Source: Burkholderia sp. 4M9327F10 (GTDB lineage Bacteria > Pseudomonadota > Gammaproteobacteria > Burkholderiales > Burkholderiaceae). Taken from it: a DNA stretch of 64,000 nucleotides. Of the stretch, positions 23,854-32,800 are shown one piece after another. Numbering within the stretch: position 1 is the first letter of the stretch; the number at the start of each line of letters is the position of its first letter. The position numbers were made by a program, and so were the translations under genes. The notes beneath the pieces were generated by a model, which was given only the letters and a program-made list of their open reading frames with translations, did no database searches and had not been told where the DNA came from. Where the stretch lies: positions 1 to 64,000 of the forward strand of contig NZ_SCNV01000007.1 in the NCBI RefSeq assembly GCF_005503145.1, read 5' to 3'.

Positions 23854-24483
23854 ATGGAAAATTCAGAATTCGAAAAGCCAATTCCAAGAAGTATGAGGAC
23901 GCCGATAACCGAGGCAGGCAGCGTAATTTCAGCGGTGTGTGACGTCTATGTACAAGCGCTTGGTGACCATCTTGAAGAGAAAGGCGAAGATCCAGAGAAA
24001 TTCTTTTTTGAGACTATGTTTAAAGGATGTTGGGATAGTGAAGGAACCGATGGTGACCGAAGAGAAGAAGAATTTTTCGACAGTTTTGATAAAGATCCGA
24101 AAGAAACATCGTCTTTTGCCCTGCTTCATGCTGTTTTGATTGCTGTATCGTACGCTGTACAAGCAATGAAAACCATGAAAGCAGAAAAGGCCAGCGATTT
24201 GGCATGGAGTTATGCTGCCTCGGCGCAATATTGGGCGGGCATTGTACGCGGCACTCCCTTCGGCAAAGCCGCCACCTCGAATGCCGCATCGGAAATGGCA
24301 AAAAAGCGCCATGCAGAAAACTATGCTTTAGCTGAGACAGCCTTAGAATACTGGAAAAATAATATTGATCCAGCTCTATCTGCCCAGAAAGCGGCTACAG
24401 AGTTAAGCAAAGTTGTTCCCCTATCGCACAAGAAACTTGCCGAGATCGTGTCAGCCGCAAAGAAAGGAGATGGCGCTTTCTAA
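23854..24483 (+). CDS. unrecognised AT-rich island protein
   Basis: 209 residues. Lower GC than anything around it, a sign of recent transfer. The N-terminal half is acidic (GDHLEEKGEDPEKFFFETM, DRREEEFFDSFDKDP). A hydrophobic/amphipathic helix follows (about 90-110), then a helical region rich in Ala and Lys (SEMAKKRHAENYALAETAL, AATELSKVVPLSHKKLAEI). GAGGG upstream of ATG 23854 supports the start. It is the largest intact cargo gene of the element and I cannot place it in a family. Confidence 0.7.
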   Translation: MENSEFEKPIPRSMRTPITEAGSVISAVCDVYVQALGDHLEEKGEDPEKFFFETMFKGCWDSEGTDGDRREEEFFDSFDKDPKETSSFALLHAVLIAVSYAVQAMKTMKAEKASDLAWSYAASAQYWAGIVRGTPFGKAATSNAASEMAKKRHAENYALAETALEYWKNNIDPALSAQKAATELSKVVPLSHKKLAEIVSAAKKGDGAF

Positions 24484-24569
24484 GCTTCCCTTCTGCGCAG
24501 ACAGGAACCTATGCGCATGGAGTAACTTCTGCGTATGCGCGTAGCAAATCAGGTTGCGCACAAATAATA

Positions 24570-24599
24570 TTGGCTCATTGACCTCCCACGGTGAGCCAA
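24570..24599. promoter_or_regulatory. 8-bp inverted repeat at the AlpA-like gene start
   Basis: TTGGCTCA (24570-24577) and TGAGCCAA (24592-24599) flank 14 bp and end at the base before ATG 24600. Could be an autoregulatory operator or a start-masking mRNA hairpin. Confidence 0.4.
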
Positions 24600-24842
24600 A
24601 TGATCAAAACCCTTGAAAAGAATGCACCTTTTCAACCACAGGTGCCAGTTGTCTCGCAAGACGGACTCTCGACGCCGCGTCAGCTAATGCCGTTTTCTCC
24701 GATCGGTCGCGAGACCATCCGGAAGCTCTCCCTTCCGGGGAAATTTCCCTCTGACATACGCATGTCTACGAGTCGCAAGGTCTATCGAAACGAGGACTTC
24801 CACGCCAGGCTGAAAGACCCAGTCGGCTACCGCGCGGAGTAA
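24600..24842 (+). CDS. AlpA-like helix-turn-helix regulator/excisionase
   Basis: 80 residues. The core LMPFSPIGRETIRKLSLPGKF and IRMSTSRKVYRNEDFHARL fits the AlpA/excisionase type of MerR-like HTH used by P4-like elements to control integration or excision. ATG 24600 is used; a GTG at 24591 is also possible. Typical companion of a tyrosine integrase, which is missing here. Confidence 0.65.
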   Translation: MIKTLEKNAPFQPQVPVVSQDGLSTPRQLMPFSPIGRETIRKLSLPGKFPSDIRMSTSRKVYRNEDFHARLKDPVGYRAE

Positions 24843-25372
24843 ATCAAGGTTCTGGGCGATATCGTGACAGTGAAAAACGGAATCGGCGTGTCGTATCGGG
24901 TTCGACGTGCGTATGCGGCTCAGGCTCGGCTCTCGGCGATCGTCGCCGCAGAGATGCGCGGCAAGATGAAGACGGTGCTGGTAGGTGCGATAGGTTTTAT
25001 CCCGATCGGACAGTTGCTGCTGGCCTGCACGCTCCGTAAGATCAAGATGGCTACAGGCATGTGCAATACGACGCGGTTGATTGGCCTGAGTTCCGATTGT
25101 GTCAGTCGAGGTGGACGGGTAGGCCGCGGAGTTATTTGCAGGCTCCGCGATCGATTTACTTCCAACATATACTGACCGAAGCAGCAAATCTTAGTTTGCC
25201 AGCATTGATGGTCGTCAATGCATCTGATGGGCGCCCCACACTTGAGGCGACATATGGAATGCCGGTCCCTTCCCAGCGATCCGTTCCGTCCTGACCAGAC
25301 ACCTGTTGCTTCAAAGGTGGGGGCGTTCTTCTTTTGCTAAGTAGTGCTTAATTGATATCGGTAAAAAGTGAA
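24843..25372. other. island stretch without a convincing gene
   Basis: 530 bp. Overlapping short frames occur on both strands (for example 24864-25175 and 25061-25294 on the + strand), but none has a good ribosome site or recognisable domain. Probably decayed coding DNA. Confidence 0.4.
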
Positions 25373-25708
25373 ATGATTAAGGTGGATCTTCGGAAAACCA
25401 GCGGCGCTGGAAACTTCCGGACAAAGAAATCTCCCAGTACATCGTGCCTGGCTGAGGTAAAGAATCGCTTCATCGCACACGCGAACATGATCGGCATGCG
25501 TTGGGATGGCTTGCAGGGCTTAGCGATCTATCGGGATAGCCAGTTCGAAATGGAAGCGCGCCGAGCCAATCTGACGCCGACAGAGATTCCAGCAGCTCGT
25601 CACGCCTTTAATCGCGCAATCGACGAACGCGTCGTCTGCGAATTCCCTTCTCATCCTGCAGCAACCATTTGTCGCAAGCGACTCGAAGATTCAGAAGCCG
25701 TCGCGTAA
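25373..25708 (+). CDS. hypothetical island protein
   Basis: 111 residues from ATG 25373 (in-frame TTG at 25352). The part from residue 25 on (RFIAHANMIGMRWDGL, AARHAFNRAIDERVV) looks protein-like and helical. Weak ribosome site, no recognised family. It may be a remnant of a longer gene. Confidence 0.4.
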   Translation: MIKVDLRKTSGAGNFRTKKSPSTSCLAEVKNRFIAHANMIGMRWDGLQGLAIYRDSQFEMEARRANLTPTEIPAARHAFNRAIDERVVCEFPSHPAATICRKRLEDSEAVA

Positions 25709-25867
25709 ATGCCTGAAGCTGGAAGAAATCCGGCTGGACTACGTCATGCTGAGAAAAAAGAAATGAGACATGAAATTCACTGACTGGACGAGACTGAGTA
25801 GCACGATTTCACGGCTGCACCCTCGTATCTGACGCTTCATTTTCCGATCGACGCAGCGGGCAGCTAC

Positions 25868-26122
25868 GTGCACGACCTGCGCAGCGCGGAAAGTTTTGAA
25901 TTCAAGGCGAACGATATAGCGTGTGCGAGTGGCCCGCGGCTGCTCGACGAAAAGAACAGTCACTTCGAGCACGACCTCGAAAAAATCGAAGAGGGAAAGA
26001 AGCTTTCACCTATCCTGCTTGTGCGTACACCCGAGAAACTGCTGATCGTCGACGGCTTCCACCACGTATGCGCCGTCCACCTGCATGACGAGAACGCGGT
26101 CATTCCATGCAGGATCGTTTAG
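25868..26122 (+). pseudogene. ParB-like nuclease-fold remnant
   Basis: 84 residues from GTG 25868. The C-terminal part (KLSPILLVRTPEKLLIVDGFHH, ENAVIPCRIV) resembles the ParB/Srx-like fold in which a DGxHR-type loop binds nucleotide. The frame stays protein-like upstream to an in-frame stop near 25800 but has no good start. It therefore looks 5'-truncated or disrupted. A small intact gene cannot be excluded. Confidence 0.45.
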
Positions 26123-26133
26123 GAGCTTTCCCC

Positions 26134-26247
26134 ATGACATGGCTCGACATGGCTGTGAGTCTCATGGAGCAGTTTGAGGACTGCAGGTTGCAGCCCTATC
26201 CGGATCCAACGCTCGGCTGGGACCTACCAACGATCGGTTACGGCTAG
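26134..26247 (+). pseudogene. N-terminal stump of a phage lysozyme (GH24)
   Basis: 37 codons with an AGGAG ribosome site: MEQFEDCRLQPYPDPT then PTIGYG and a stop. This is the start of phage-type muramidases and keeps the Glu, Asp and Thr of the Glu-8aa-Asp-5aa-Thr-like catalytic set, but everything after the first approximately 35 residues is lost. It marks phage ancestry of the element. Confidence 0.65.
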
Positions 26248-26292
26248 GCTAGCCCTGCAACTCGCTTAGCGGGGGAATCAGTTTGGGTATGG

Positions 26293-26335
26293 TTTTGGGG
26301 GGTATTCGGCGATAGTCCCACCTGTACCCCCAAAG
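26293..26335. promoter_or_regulatory. possible integrase arm-type sites, right end
   Basis: TTTTGGGGGGTATT and TGTACCCCCAAAG lie about 120-165 bp inside the right att core and mirror the motifs at 21930-21975. Confidence 0.4.
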
Positions 26336-26456
26336 CCAACCGGTAGTAGTTGGGCATCTGTGGGCAATGATGGCAGCTAGAAACCCCGCCACGCAAGGCT
26401 GTGCGCGGTTATGGAATTTCTATTTTGGGGATTTTGGGAGAAGATGGGAAGGTCTT

Positions 26457-26531
26457 TGGTCCCCCCGACAGGAATCGAACCTGTATCTAGCGCTTAGGAG
26501 GCACTTGTTCTATCCATTGAACTACGGGGAG
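26457..26531 (-). tRNA. tRNA-Arg (anticodon CCT)
   Basis: Read on the minus strand: acceptor CTCCCCG pairs with CGGGGGG (one G-T pair), followed by A73 and an encoded CCA. D-arm GTTCAATGGATAGAAC, anticodon arm with CCT in AAGTGCCTCCTAAGCGCTA and T-arm ACAGG-TTCGATT-CCTGT are all intact. The 3' 20 bp double as the right attachment core of the integrated element, which restored the gene. Confidence 0.95.
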
Positions 26532-27102
26532 AGGATAGTTTTAACGGGGTGGAACGAAGCCTTGCTGCTATTGGCTTCCGCCTTATCCCGCGGGCGTTTC
26601 CGGCTTTTCTGCTTCGTCCTAAGTGAAGCGCCGTGACACCTTGTGAACCCTAGTTTACAGCCGTTTCTGCTGCGCTTTTGCTACAGCGTGGCCCGATGGC
26701 GCGTTTAGCTGATCCACACGCCGCTACAGTCTCGGAAGCGCGCAAACCATGGCTTCAATCCTGCCGCCAGGCAGTCGCTGACGAACCCAGGCACGCCAGC
26801 GAGCGCAGAGTATAGCAAAAACGTTCAAAACCAAAGCAGCGGCCGAAGCATGAACTGCCTGTACAAGCTCAGCACCACACCAGAGCTTCCAATAAGTACG
26901 CCACCAAGATCCACGACAGCCCATTCAGCGGACCACTTCTCAAGCAATCGTTGCCCGTACCTCGACTACCCGTTCGGGTGGTGTGCGTCCGTTGCTGTCC
27001 TGTCATTCTGAATGCGCTCGCCGGCACCTTGCTGGCAAAGCATTGCGCAAATGAGCGCGTGAAACGCGAGCAGATCGCGTTCGAATCGGCAGGAGCCATC
27101 AC
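26532..27102. other. intergenic region upstream of tRNA and protease genes
   Basis: 571 bp. It contains the tRNA promoter on the minus strand and the protease gene promoter at its right end. Short frames on both strands have no ribosome sites or known domains; one hydrophobic minus-strand frame near 26820-26970 may be a decayed gene. Nothing firmer is visible. Confidence 0.4.
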
Positions 27103-28041
27103 ATGGAAACCTCAACCTCCAGCGGAAATCCATTGCAGGACCTTTCCGACAACATGGCGAGCATCGTCGAGCGCGTGGGGCAGCGCGTCGTCGCGGTGCA
27201 CGGTCGGCATCGCATTCCCTCAAGTGGCGTAATCTGGCGGCAAGGCGTCGTCGTCACGGCGGCGCACACGCTCAGGCATGAAGACGGGATCAACGTTACG
27301 CTGGCCGATAACCGGACCGTCGCCGCGGTTCTCGTGGGGCATGATGCGGGCACCGACCTCGCCGTGCTCAAACTGGACGGCGTGAATCTCGACCCGGTCG
27401 AGTCCGGCGATGCGGGCTCGCTCAAGGCGGGCCATCTGGTGCTGGCAGTCGCGCGGGCCGATGGGCTCGGCGCCAGTGCGGACTTCGGCGTGGTCGGCGC
27501 GGTCGGCGGCCCGTGGCGCACATGGCGGGGCGGGCAACTGGATGCGTTCGTGCGGCTCGACGGCGGTCTGCGTCCAGGTTTCTCGGGCGCGGCCCTCGCG
27601 GATATGCGCGGACAGGTCATGGGCATTTGCACATCGGCGCTTGCACGTGGCGTCGGCATCCTGATTCCGTCGGCGACCGTGGCGCGCATCACCGACGAAC
27701 TGCTGACCAAAGGACATGTCTCGCGCGGCTATCTGGGCGTCGGCACGCAGCCGGTGAATCTGTCGGAGGCGTGGATGAAGAAAATGAGCCTGTCGTCCGA
27801 TCGCGGTTTGCTGATCGTGTCGCTCGCGGCGAACGGTCCTGCGGAGAAGGCCGGCGTGCTCATCGGCGATGTGCTGATCGAACTGGATGGCGAACCGTGC
27901 CGCGACATCGACGATCTGCACGCAGCGCTAAGCTCCGAACGCATCGGGCAGCCGTTGAAAATCGGGCTGATTCGCGGCGGCGAGCGTCACGAGTGTGCGG
28001 TCGTTCTCGGCGAACGCCGGCAACGGAATTCGTGTGGGTGA
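27103..28041 (+). CDS. HtrA-like trypsin-fold serine protease with PDZ domain, no signal peptide
   Basis: 312 residues. Trypsin-like domain with H55 (TAAHT), D85 (GTDLAVL) and S161. The nucleophile motif is PGFSGAAL instead of the usual GNSGG. A single PDZ domain covers about 212-305 (RGYLGVGTQP, GPAEKAGVLIGDVLIELDG). Unlike DegP/DegQ there is no signal peptide or membrane anchor, so it should act in the cytoplasm. AGGAG ribosome site before ATG 27103. It lies 34 bp upstream of a LuxR-type regulator, probably the same operon. Confidence 0.88.
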   Translation: METSTSSGNPLQDLSDNMASIVERVGQRVVAVHGRHRIPSSGVIWRQGVVVTAAHTLRHEDGINVTLADNRTVAAVLVGHDAGTDLAVLKLDGVNLDPVESGDAGSLKAGHLVLAVARADGLGASADFGVVGAVGGPWRTWRGGQLDAFVRLDGGLRPGFSGAALADMRGQVMGICTSALARGVGILIPSATVARITDELLTKGHVSRGYLGVGTQPVNLSEAWMKKMSLSSDRGLLIVSLAANGPAEKAGVLIGDVLIELDGEPCRDIDDLHAALSSERIGQPLKIGLIRGGERHECAVVLGERRQRNSCG

Positions 28042-28075
28042 GGTTGAGGCAAGCAGTCGAGTGTCAGGTGGACAG

Positions 28076-28729
28076 ATGCCACAGATGAGCCCGGTTCGGG
28101 TCGCGGTTATCGCCAATGCGCCGCAGGTGCGCGCGGATCTGCAAGCACTGGTCGACGCGACTCCGGCATTCGGGTTCGCGGGCAGTGCCGCCGACGTTGA
28201 AACGCTTGCCGACTGCTTTGCCGGTTCCTTGCCGGATGTGATCGTGATCGACCTTGGGCCGGAGGCGAGTGACGCGCTCAGTCCCGGATTCGACACAGAT
28301 CGGCCACCGCCGGCGCTCGTCGTGTTGACCGACGAAGTGGACAGCGACTGGATGCATGAGGCGTTGCCAGGAAACGTGATGGCGATCCTGTCGCGAGACG
28401 CGACAGCGGGCGAAATCGTCGCAGCGATCGAAGGTGTGGCCGCAGGTCTGTGCGTGTTGCCGCCGGAGATCTTCGCAAGGCTGCTGGGCGGGCGCAAGCC
28501 GTCTCGCCCGATGGCCTCCGCCGTGCACATCGAAGCGCTGACCTCACGCGAGATCGACGTACTGGCGATGCTCGCCGAAGGCCTCAGCAACAAGGAGATC
28601 GCACGTCAGCTCGCCATCTCGGACAACACGGTGAAATTTCACCTTTCGTCGATTTTCGGCAAGCTGGGGGCAACCAGCCGCACCGAAGCGGTGACGCTGG
28701 GCATGCGGCATGGATTCATCATGGTGTAG
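28076..28729 (+). CDS. LuxR/NarL-type regulator with degenerate receiver domain
   Basis: 217 residues. The N-terminal domain has the receiver fold and keeps D59 (VIVIDLG), but the acidic pair at the first strand is replaced (VIANAPQV) and the conserved Lys is Arg (LSRDAT, 107). The C-terminal LuxR HTH (154-215) is canonical: LTSREIDVLAMLAEGLSNKE and NTVKFHLSSIFGKLG. Ribosome site AGGTGGA before ATG 28076. Phosphorylation-independent control is inferred. No kinase nearby. Confidence 0.88.
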   Translation: MPQMSPVRVAVIANAPQVRADLQALVDATPAFGFAGSAADVETLADCFAGSLPDVIVIDLGPEASDALSPGFDTDRPPPALVVLTDEVDSDWMHEALPGNVMAILSRDATAGEIVAAIEGVAAGLCVLPPEIFARLLGGRKPSRPMASAVHIEALTSREIDVLAMLAEGLSNKEIARQLAISDNTVKFHLSSIFGKLGATSRTEAVTLGMRHGFIMV

Positions 28730-28745
28730 GGGCCGGGCCCAACCC

Positions 28746-28790
28746 CAAAAAACAAACGGCCCAGCGGGCGCCAACCCGGCGAGGCCGTTG
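28746..28790 (-). terminator. intrinsic terminator downstream of rubredoxin
   Basis: On the minus strand AACGGCC...GGCCGTT (28755-28761 with 28783-28789) is followed by TTGTTTTTT. It may also end convergent transcription of the LuxR gene. Confidence 0.65.
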
Positions 28791-28848
28791 AGACAAGACA
28801 TGCGCCGCCGCAGCCCTCAGGCCGCGCACAGCCAGTCATGGCGTTGCT

Positions 28849-29034
28849 TCAGAACTCCACAACCGCGAATTCCGCCTTGCTGACGTCGCACAGCGGACAA
28901 CGCCAGTCTTCCGGGATATCGGCGAAGCGCGTGCCTGCCGCAATGCCTTCTTCCGGCAGACCTTCTTCTTCGTTGTAGATCCAGCCGCAAATCAGGCAGA
29001 CCCAGCTTTTGTACTCGACAATCACTTCGCTCAC
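28849..29034 (-). CDS. rubredoxin
   Basis: 61 residues from GTG 29034. Two CxxC pairs, VCLICGW and RCPLCDV, bind one Fe; YNEEEGLPEEGIAAGTRF and DIPEDW are the conserved rubredoxin body. A small cytosolic one-electron carrier, in related bacteria often serving alkane hydroxylases or oxidative-stress reductases. GTG is preceded by AAAGAG at good spacing; an in-frame ATG at 29106 would add 24 residues containing an extra CGSC. No redox partner gene is adjacent. Confidence 0.92.
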   Translation of the reverse strand: MSEVIVEYKSWVCLICGWIYNEEEGLPEEGIAAGTRFADIPEDWRCPLCDVSKAEFAVVEF

Positions 29035-29265
29035 GACACACTCTTTCTTCAGTTCAATGCAAGATCCGCAGTTCTGCCCCTTTTTGGGGCGTGCGGCGAT
29101 CCGCAATATTACAGGAGTTTGTCAAATCGCTGATCTGGACCTTTGCCGCAGTGCCGCGCACCCCTCGGTTAAACGGTGTCACATCTGCGGTGTATGCTTT
29201 GAAGAGCGGTCTTGAGACTCACCAGTCACGCGTCGCGCCGGGCCGCTTTCCTCAAGGAGAACGCC

Positions 29266-29667
29266 ATGTTTAACAACAAATGGTTGGCAGGTGCGGTATT
29301 CGCCGGATTGCTCGCCGTCTCGGCCGTCGCCCAGGCGGAAGGGGTGTTTTTCGTCGAGCCCAAGGATGGCGCTACCGTCAGCAACCCGGTGCACGTGGTA
29401 TTCGGCATCGAGGGCATGACCATTGCGCCGGCAGGCACGATGACCGAGGGCACGGGCCACCATCATCTGCTGATCGACGGCGCGCCGATGCCCAAGGGCC
29501 AGGTGATTCCCATGACGGACAAGTCGCTCCACTTCGGCAAGGGCCAGACGGAAACGACCTTGACGTTGCCGCCCGGCGATCACACCCTGACGATGCAATT
29601 CGGTGACGGCGCGCATCGCTCGTATGGCCCCGAGTGGAGCCAGACCATCACGGTTCACGTGCAGTAA
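29266..29667 (+). CDS. DUF4399 domain periplasmic protein
   Basis: 133 residues. Signal peptide cleaved after VAQA (about residue 24). The mature domain has FFVEPKDGATVSNPVHVVFG and GTGHHHLLIDG, the DUF4399 signature; the His cluster and Met residues hint at metal contact, but the role is unknown. AAGGAG ribosome site. Single gene. Confidence 0.9.
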   Translation: MFNNKWLAGAVFAGLLAVSAVAQAEGVFFVEPKDGATVSNPVHVVFGIEGMTIAPAGTMTEGTGHHHLLIDGAPMPKGQVIPMTDKSLHFGKGQTETTLTLPPGDHTLTMQFGDGAHRSYGPEWSQTITVHVQ

Positions 29668-29812
29668 CCACGGTTGGCGCGCGCGGCGGGGCGCTGTAGC
29701 GCCCCGTTCGCACGCTGGCTATCCGGCCTATCTCTTCCGGCACCCGGGCATCCAGGCGCGCGCCCGGTACAATGAGCGGTTCCTGCTCATTGCTGTCTTC
29801 TGCCAAATCTCC

Positions 29813-31756
<1,944 letters not shown>

Positions 31757-32140
31757 TGGACGGACGTGGCGTGAACGGCTGCGCCTTGGAGCTCCCCGTG
31801 TTTCAGACGTAAAAGTAGCTGGTGGAGCTTGGGTAGTTCGAGTTGCAGGGTTTGCCACACTATTCCGAGGTCTACTGAAAAGTAACCATGCGCGACGCGA
31901 TTGCGCATGAGGTACATTTCTTCCCAGGGAACGTCAGGATGGGCGGTAGCGAATGCCGGGTGATCACGCTCGATGTTGCGCGCTGCTTCGCCGACGACTT
32001 CCAGATTGCGAATAACAGCATCTTGTACTAACTCGTTGGAGAGAAATGCCGAATCGCTCATACCCTGCGTGTAACGCAGAATACGTTCGATGGCATTGAG
32101 CATATGGTCAATGTAGTCGGCTACCCGCAAGTCGCCCTTT

Positions 32141-32431
32141 TCACACGGGCACCGCTTCGGCAACGACGCGGGCCCGGAACGATTCGGGAAGCGCTTTCGG
32201 CGTCAAAACGTCAACCGAAACGCCGAGAAGTTTTTGCAGGCGGCTCTGAATGCGAGCGATATCGAGCAACGTCGTTTCGGGAGTCGGATCGACGAGCAGA
32301 TCGAGATCGCTATCATCCCGGTCTTCGCCGCGAATGGCGGAGCCGAACACGCGCACATTGTTGGCATGATGGTCGGCAACGATCTTCCTGACCTCGGCGC
32401 GATGGGCGCTGAGCGCTTCAGAGGGTCTCAT
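32141..32431 (-). CDS. mntA: MntA-like minimal nucleotidyltransferase antitoxin
   Basis: 96 residues. The nucleotidyltransferase motif GSX10DXD is complete: G30-S31, D42 and D44 (FGSAIRGEDRDDSDLDLLVD). MntA antitoxins poly-AMPylate HepT. Good ribosome site GGAGCG before ATG 32431; followed by hepT after 10 bp in the usual antitoxin-first order. Confidence 0.88.
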   Translation of the reverse strand: MRPSEALSAHRAEVRKIVADHHANNVRVFGSAIRGEDRDDSDLDLLVDPTPETTLLDIARIQSRLQKLLGVSVDVLTPKALPESFRARVVAEAVPV

Positions 32432-32738
32432 TTCGGCGCTCCGGCTGCGGCTTAGGGGAGAGTTCAGATTATATATGCGTGCCGCTCAACACCGTTGCGA
32501 CCCACCCGGATTGGCCTGTCGTCCCCTCGCCAAACGGCCGATCAGACATCCGGCAAATTGCTCCCTGTATCGAAATCAGTAAAATACCCCGCGAACAGGC
32601 TTCCTTCCGGGCGCTCGCGCCGGGCGCGCCGCCTTGGCGCAGCGCCGGGGAGAAGCCGGCTATAAAACAGTTTGCCCGCCGTGCGGGCACCCCACCCACC
32701 CCGTTGTTTCGTTTCGCTTTTTTTGAAAACTCAACGCA

Positions 32739-32773
32739 TTGTCCACGGACCTGTCCACAGGACCTGTGGACAA
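32739..32773. promoter_or_regulatory. cluster of three DnaA-box-like sequences upstream of parE
   Basis: TTGTCCACG (32739-32747), CTGTCCACA (32751-32759) and TGTGGACAA (32765-32773, reverse of TTGTCCACA) resemble DnaA boxes (TTATNCACA; TTGTCCACA in GC-rich genomes). The last two form a perfect 8-bp inverted repeat around GAC. They end 27 bp before the parE ATG. The rest of the 32432-32738 gap shows no gene. Confidence 0.45.
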
Positions 32774-32800
32774 CGATGAACCGACGGACCCGAGTCAACC

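Larger units (their letters stand above)
21866..26476. mobile_element. decayed integrative element at tRNA-Arg(CCT)
   Basis: The 20-bp 3' end of the tRNA-Arg gene (including CCA) at 26457-26476 is repeated exactly at 21866-21885, the classic product of site-specific integration into a tRNA 3' end. Just inside both ends lie GTACCCCCA and TGGGGGTATT-type motifs resembling arm sites of P4-type tyrosine integrases. The 4.6 kb between differ from the flanks: stretches of lower GC, long non-coding gaps, an AlpA-like regulator and truncated phage-type genes. No integrase remains, so it is probably no longer self-mobile. Confidence 0.8.

Noticed and set aside
24864..25294. Two overlapping plus-strand frames in the island (24864-25175 and 25061-25294)
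   Set aside because: No ribosome sites, conflicting frames, no recognisable motif; more likely decayed coding DNA.
26367..26636. 89-codon frame over the tRNA
   Set aside because: The peptide WSPRQESNLYLALRR is the known false translation of an antisense tRNA gene.
26820..26970. Hydrophobic minus-strand frame (LGGVLIGSSGVVLSLY)
   Set aside because: Only about 46 codons between stops with no start; may be a relic but cannot be called a gene.
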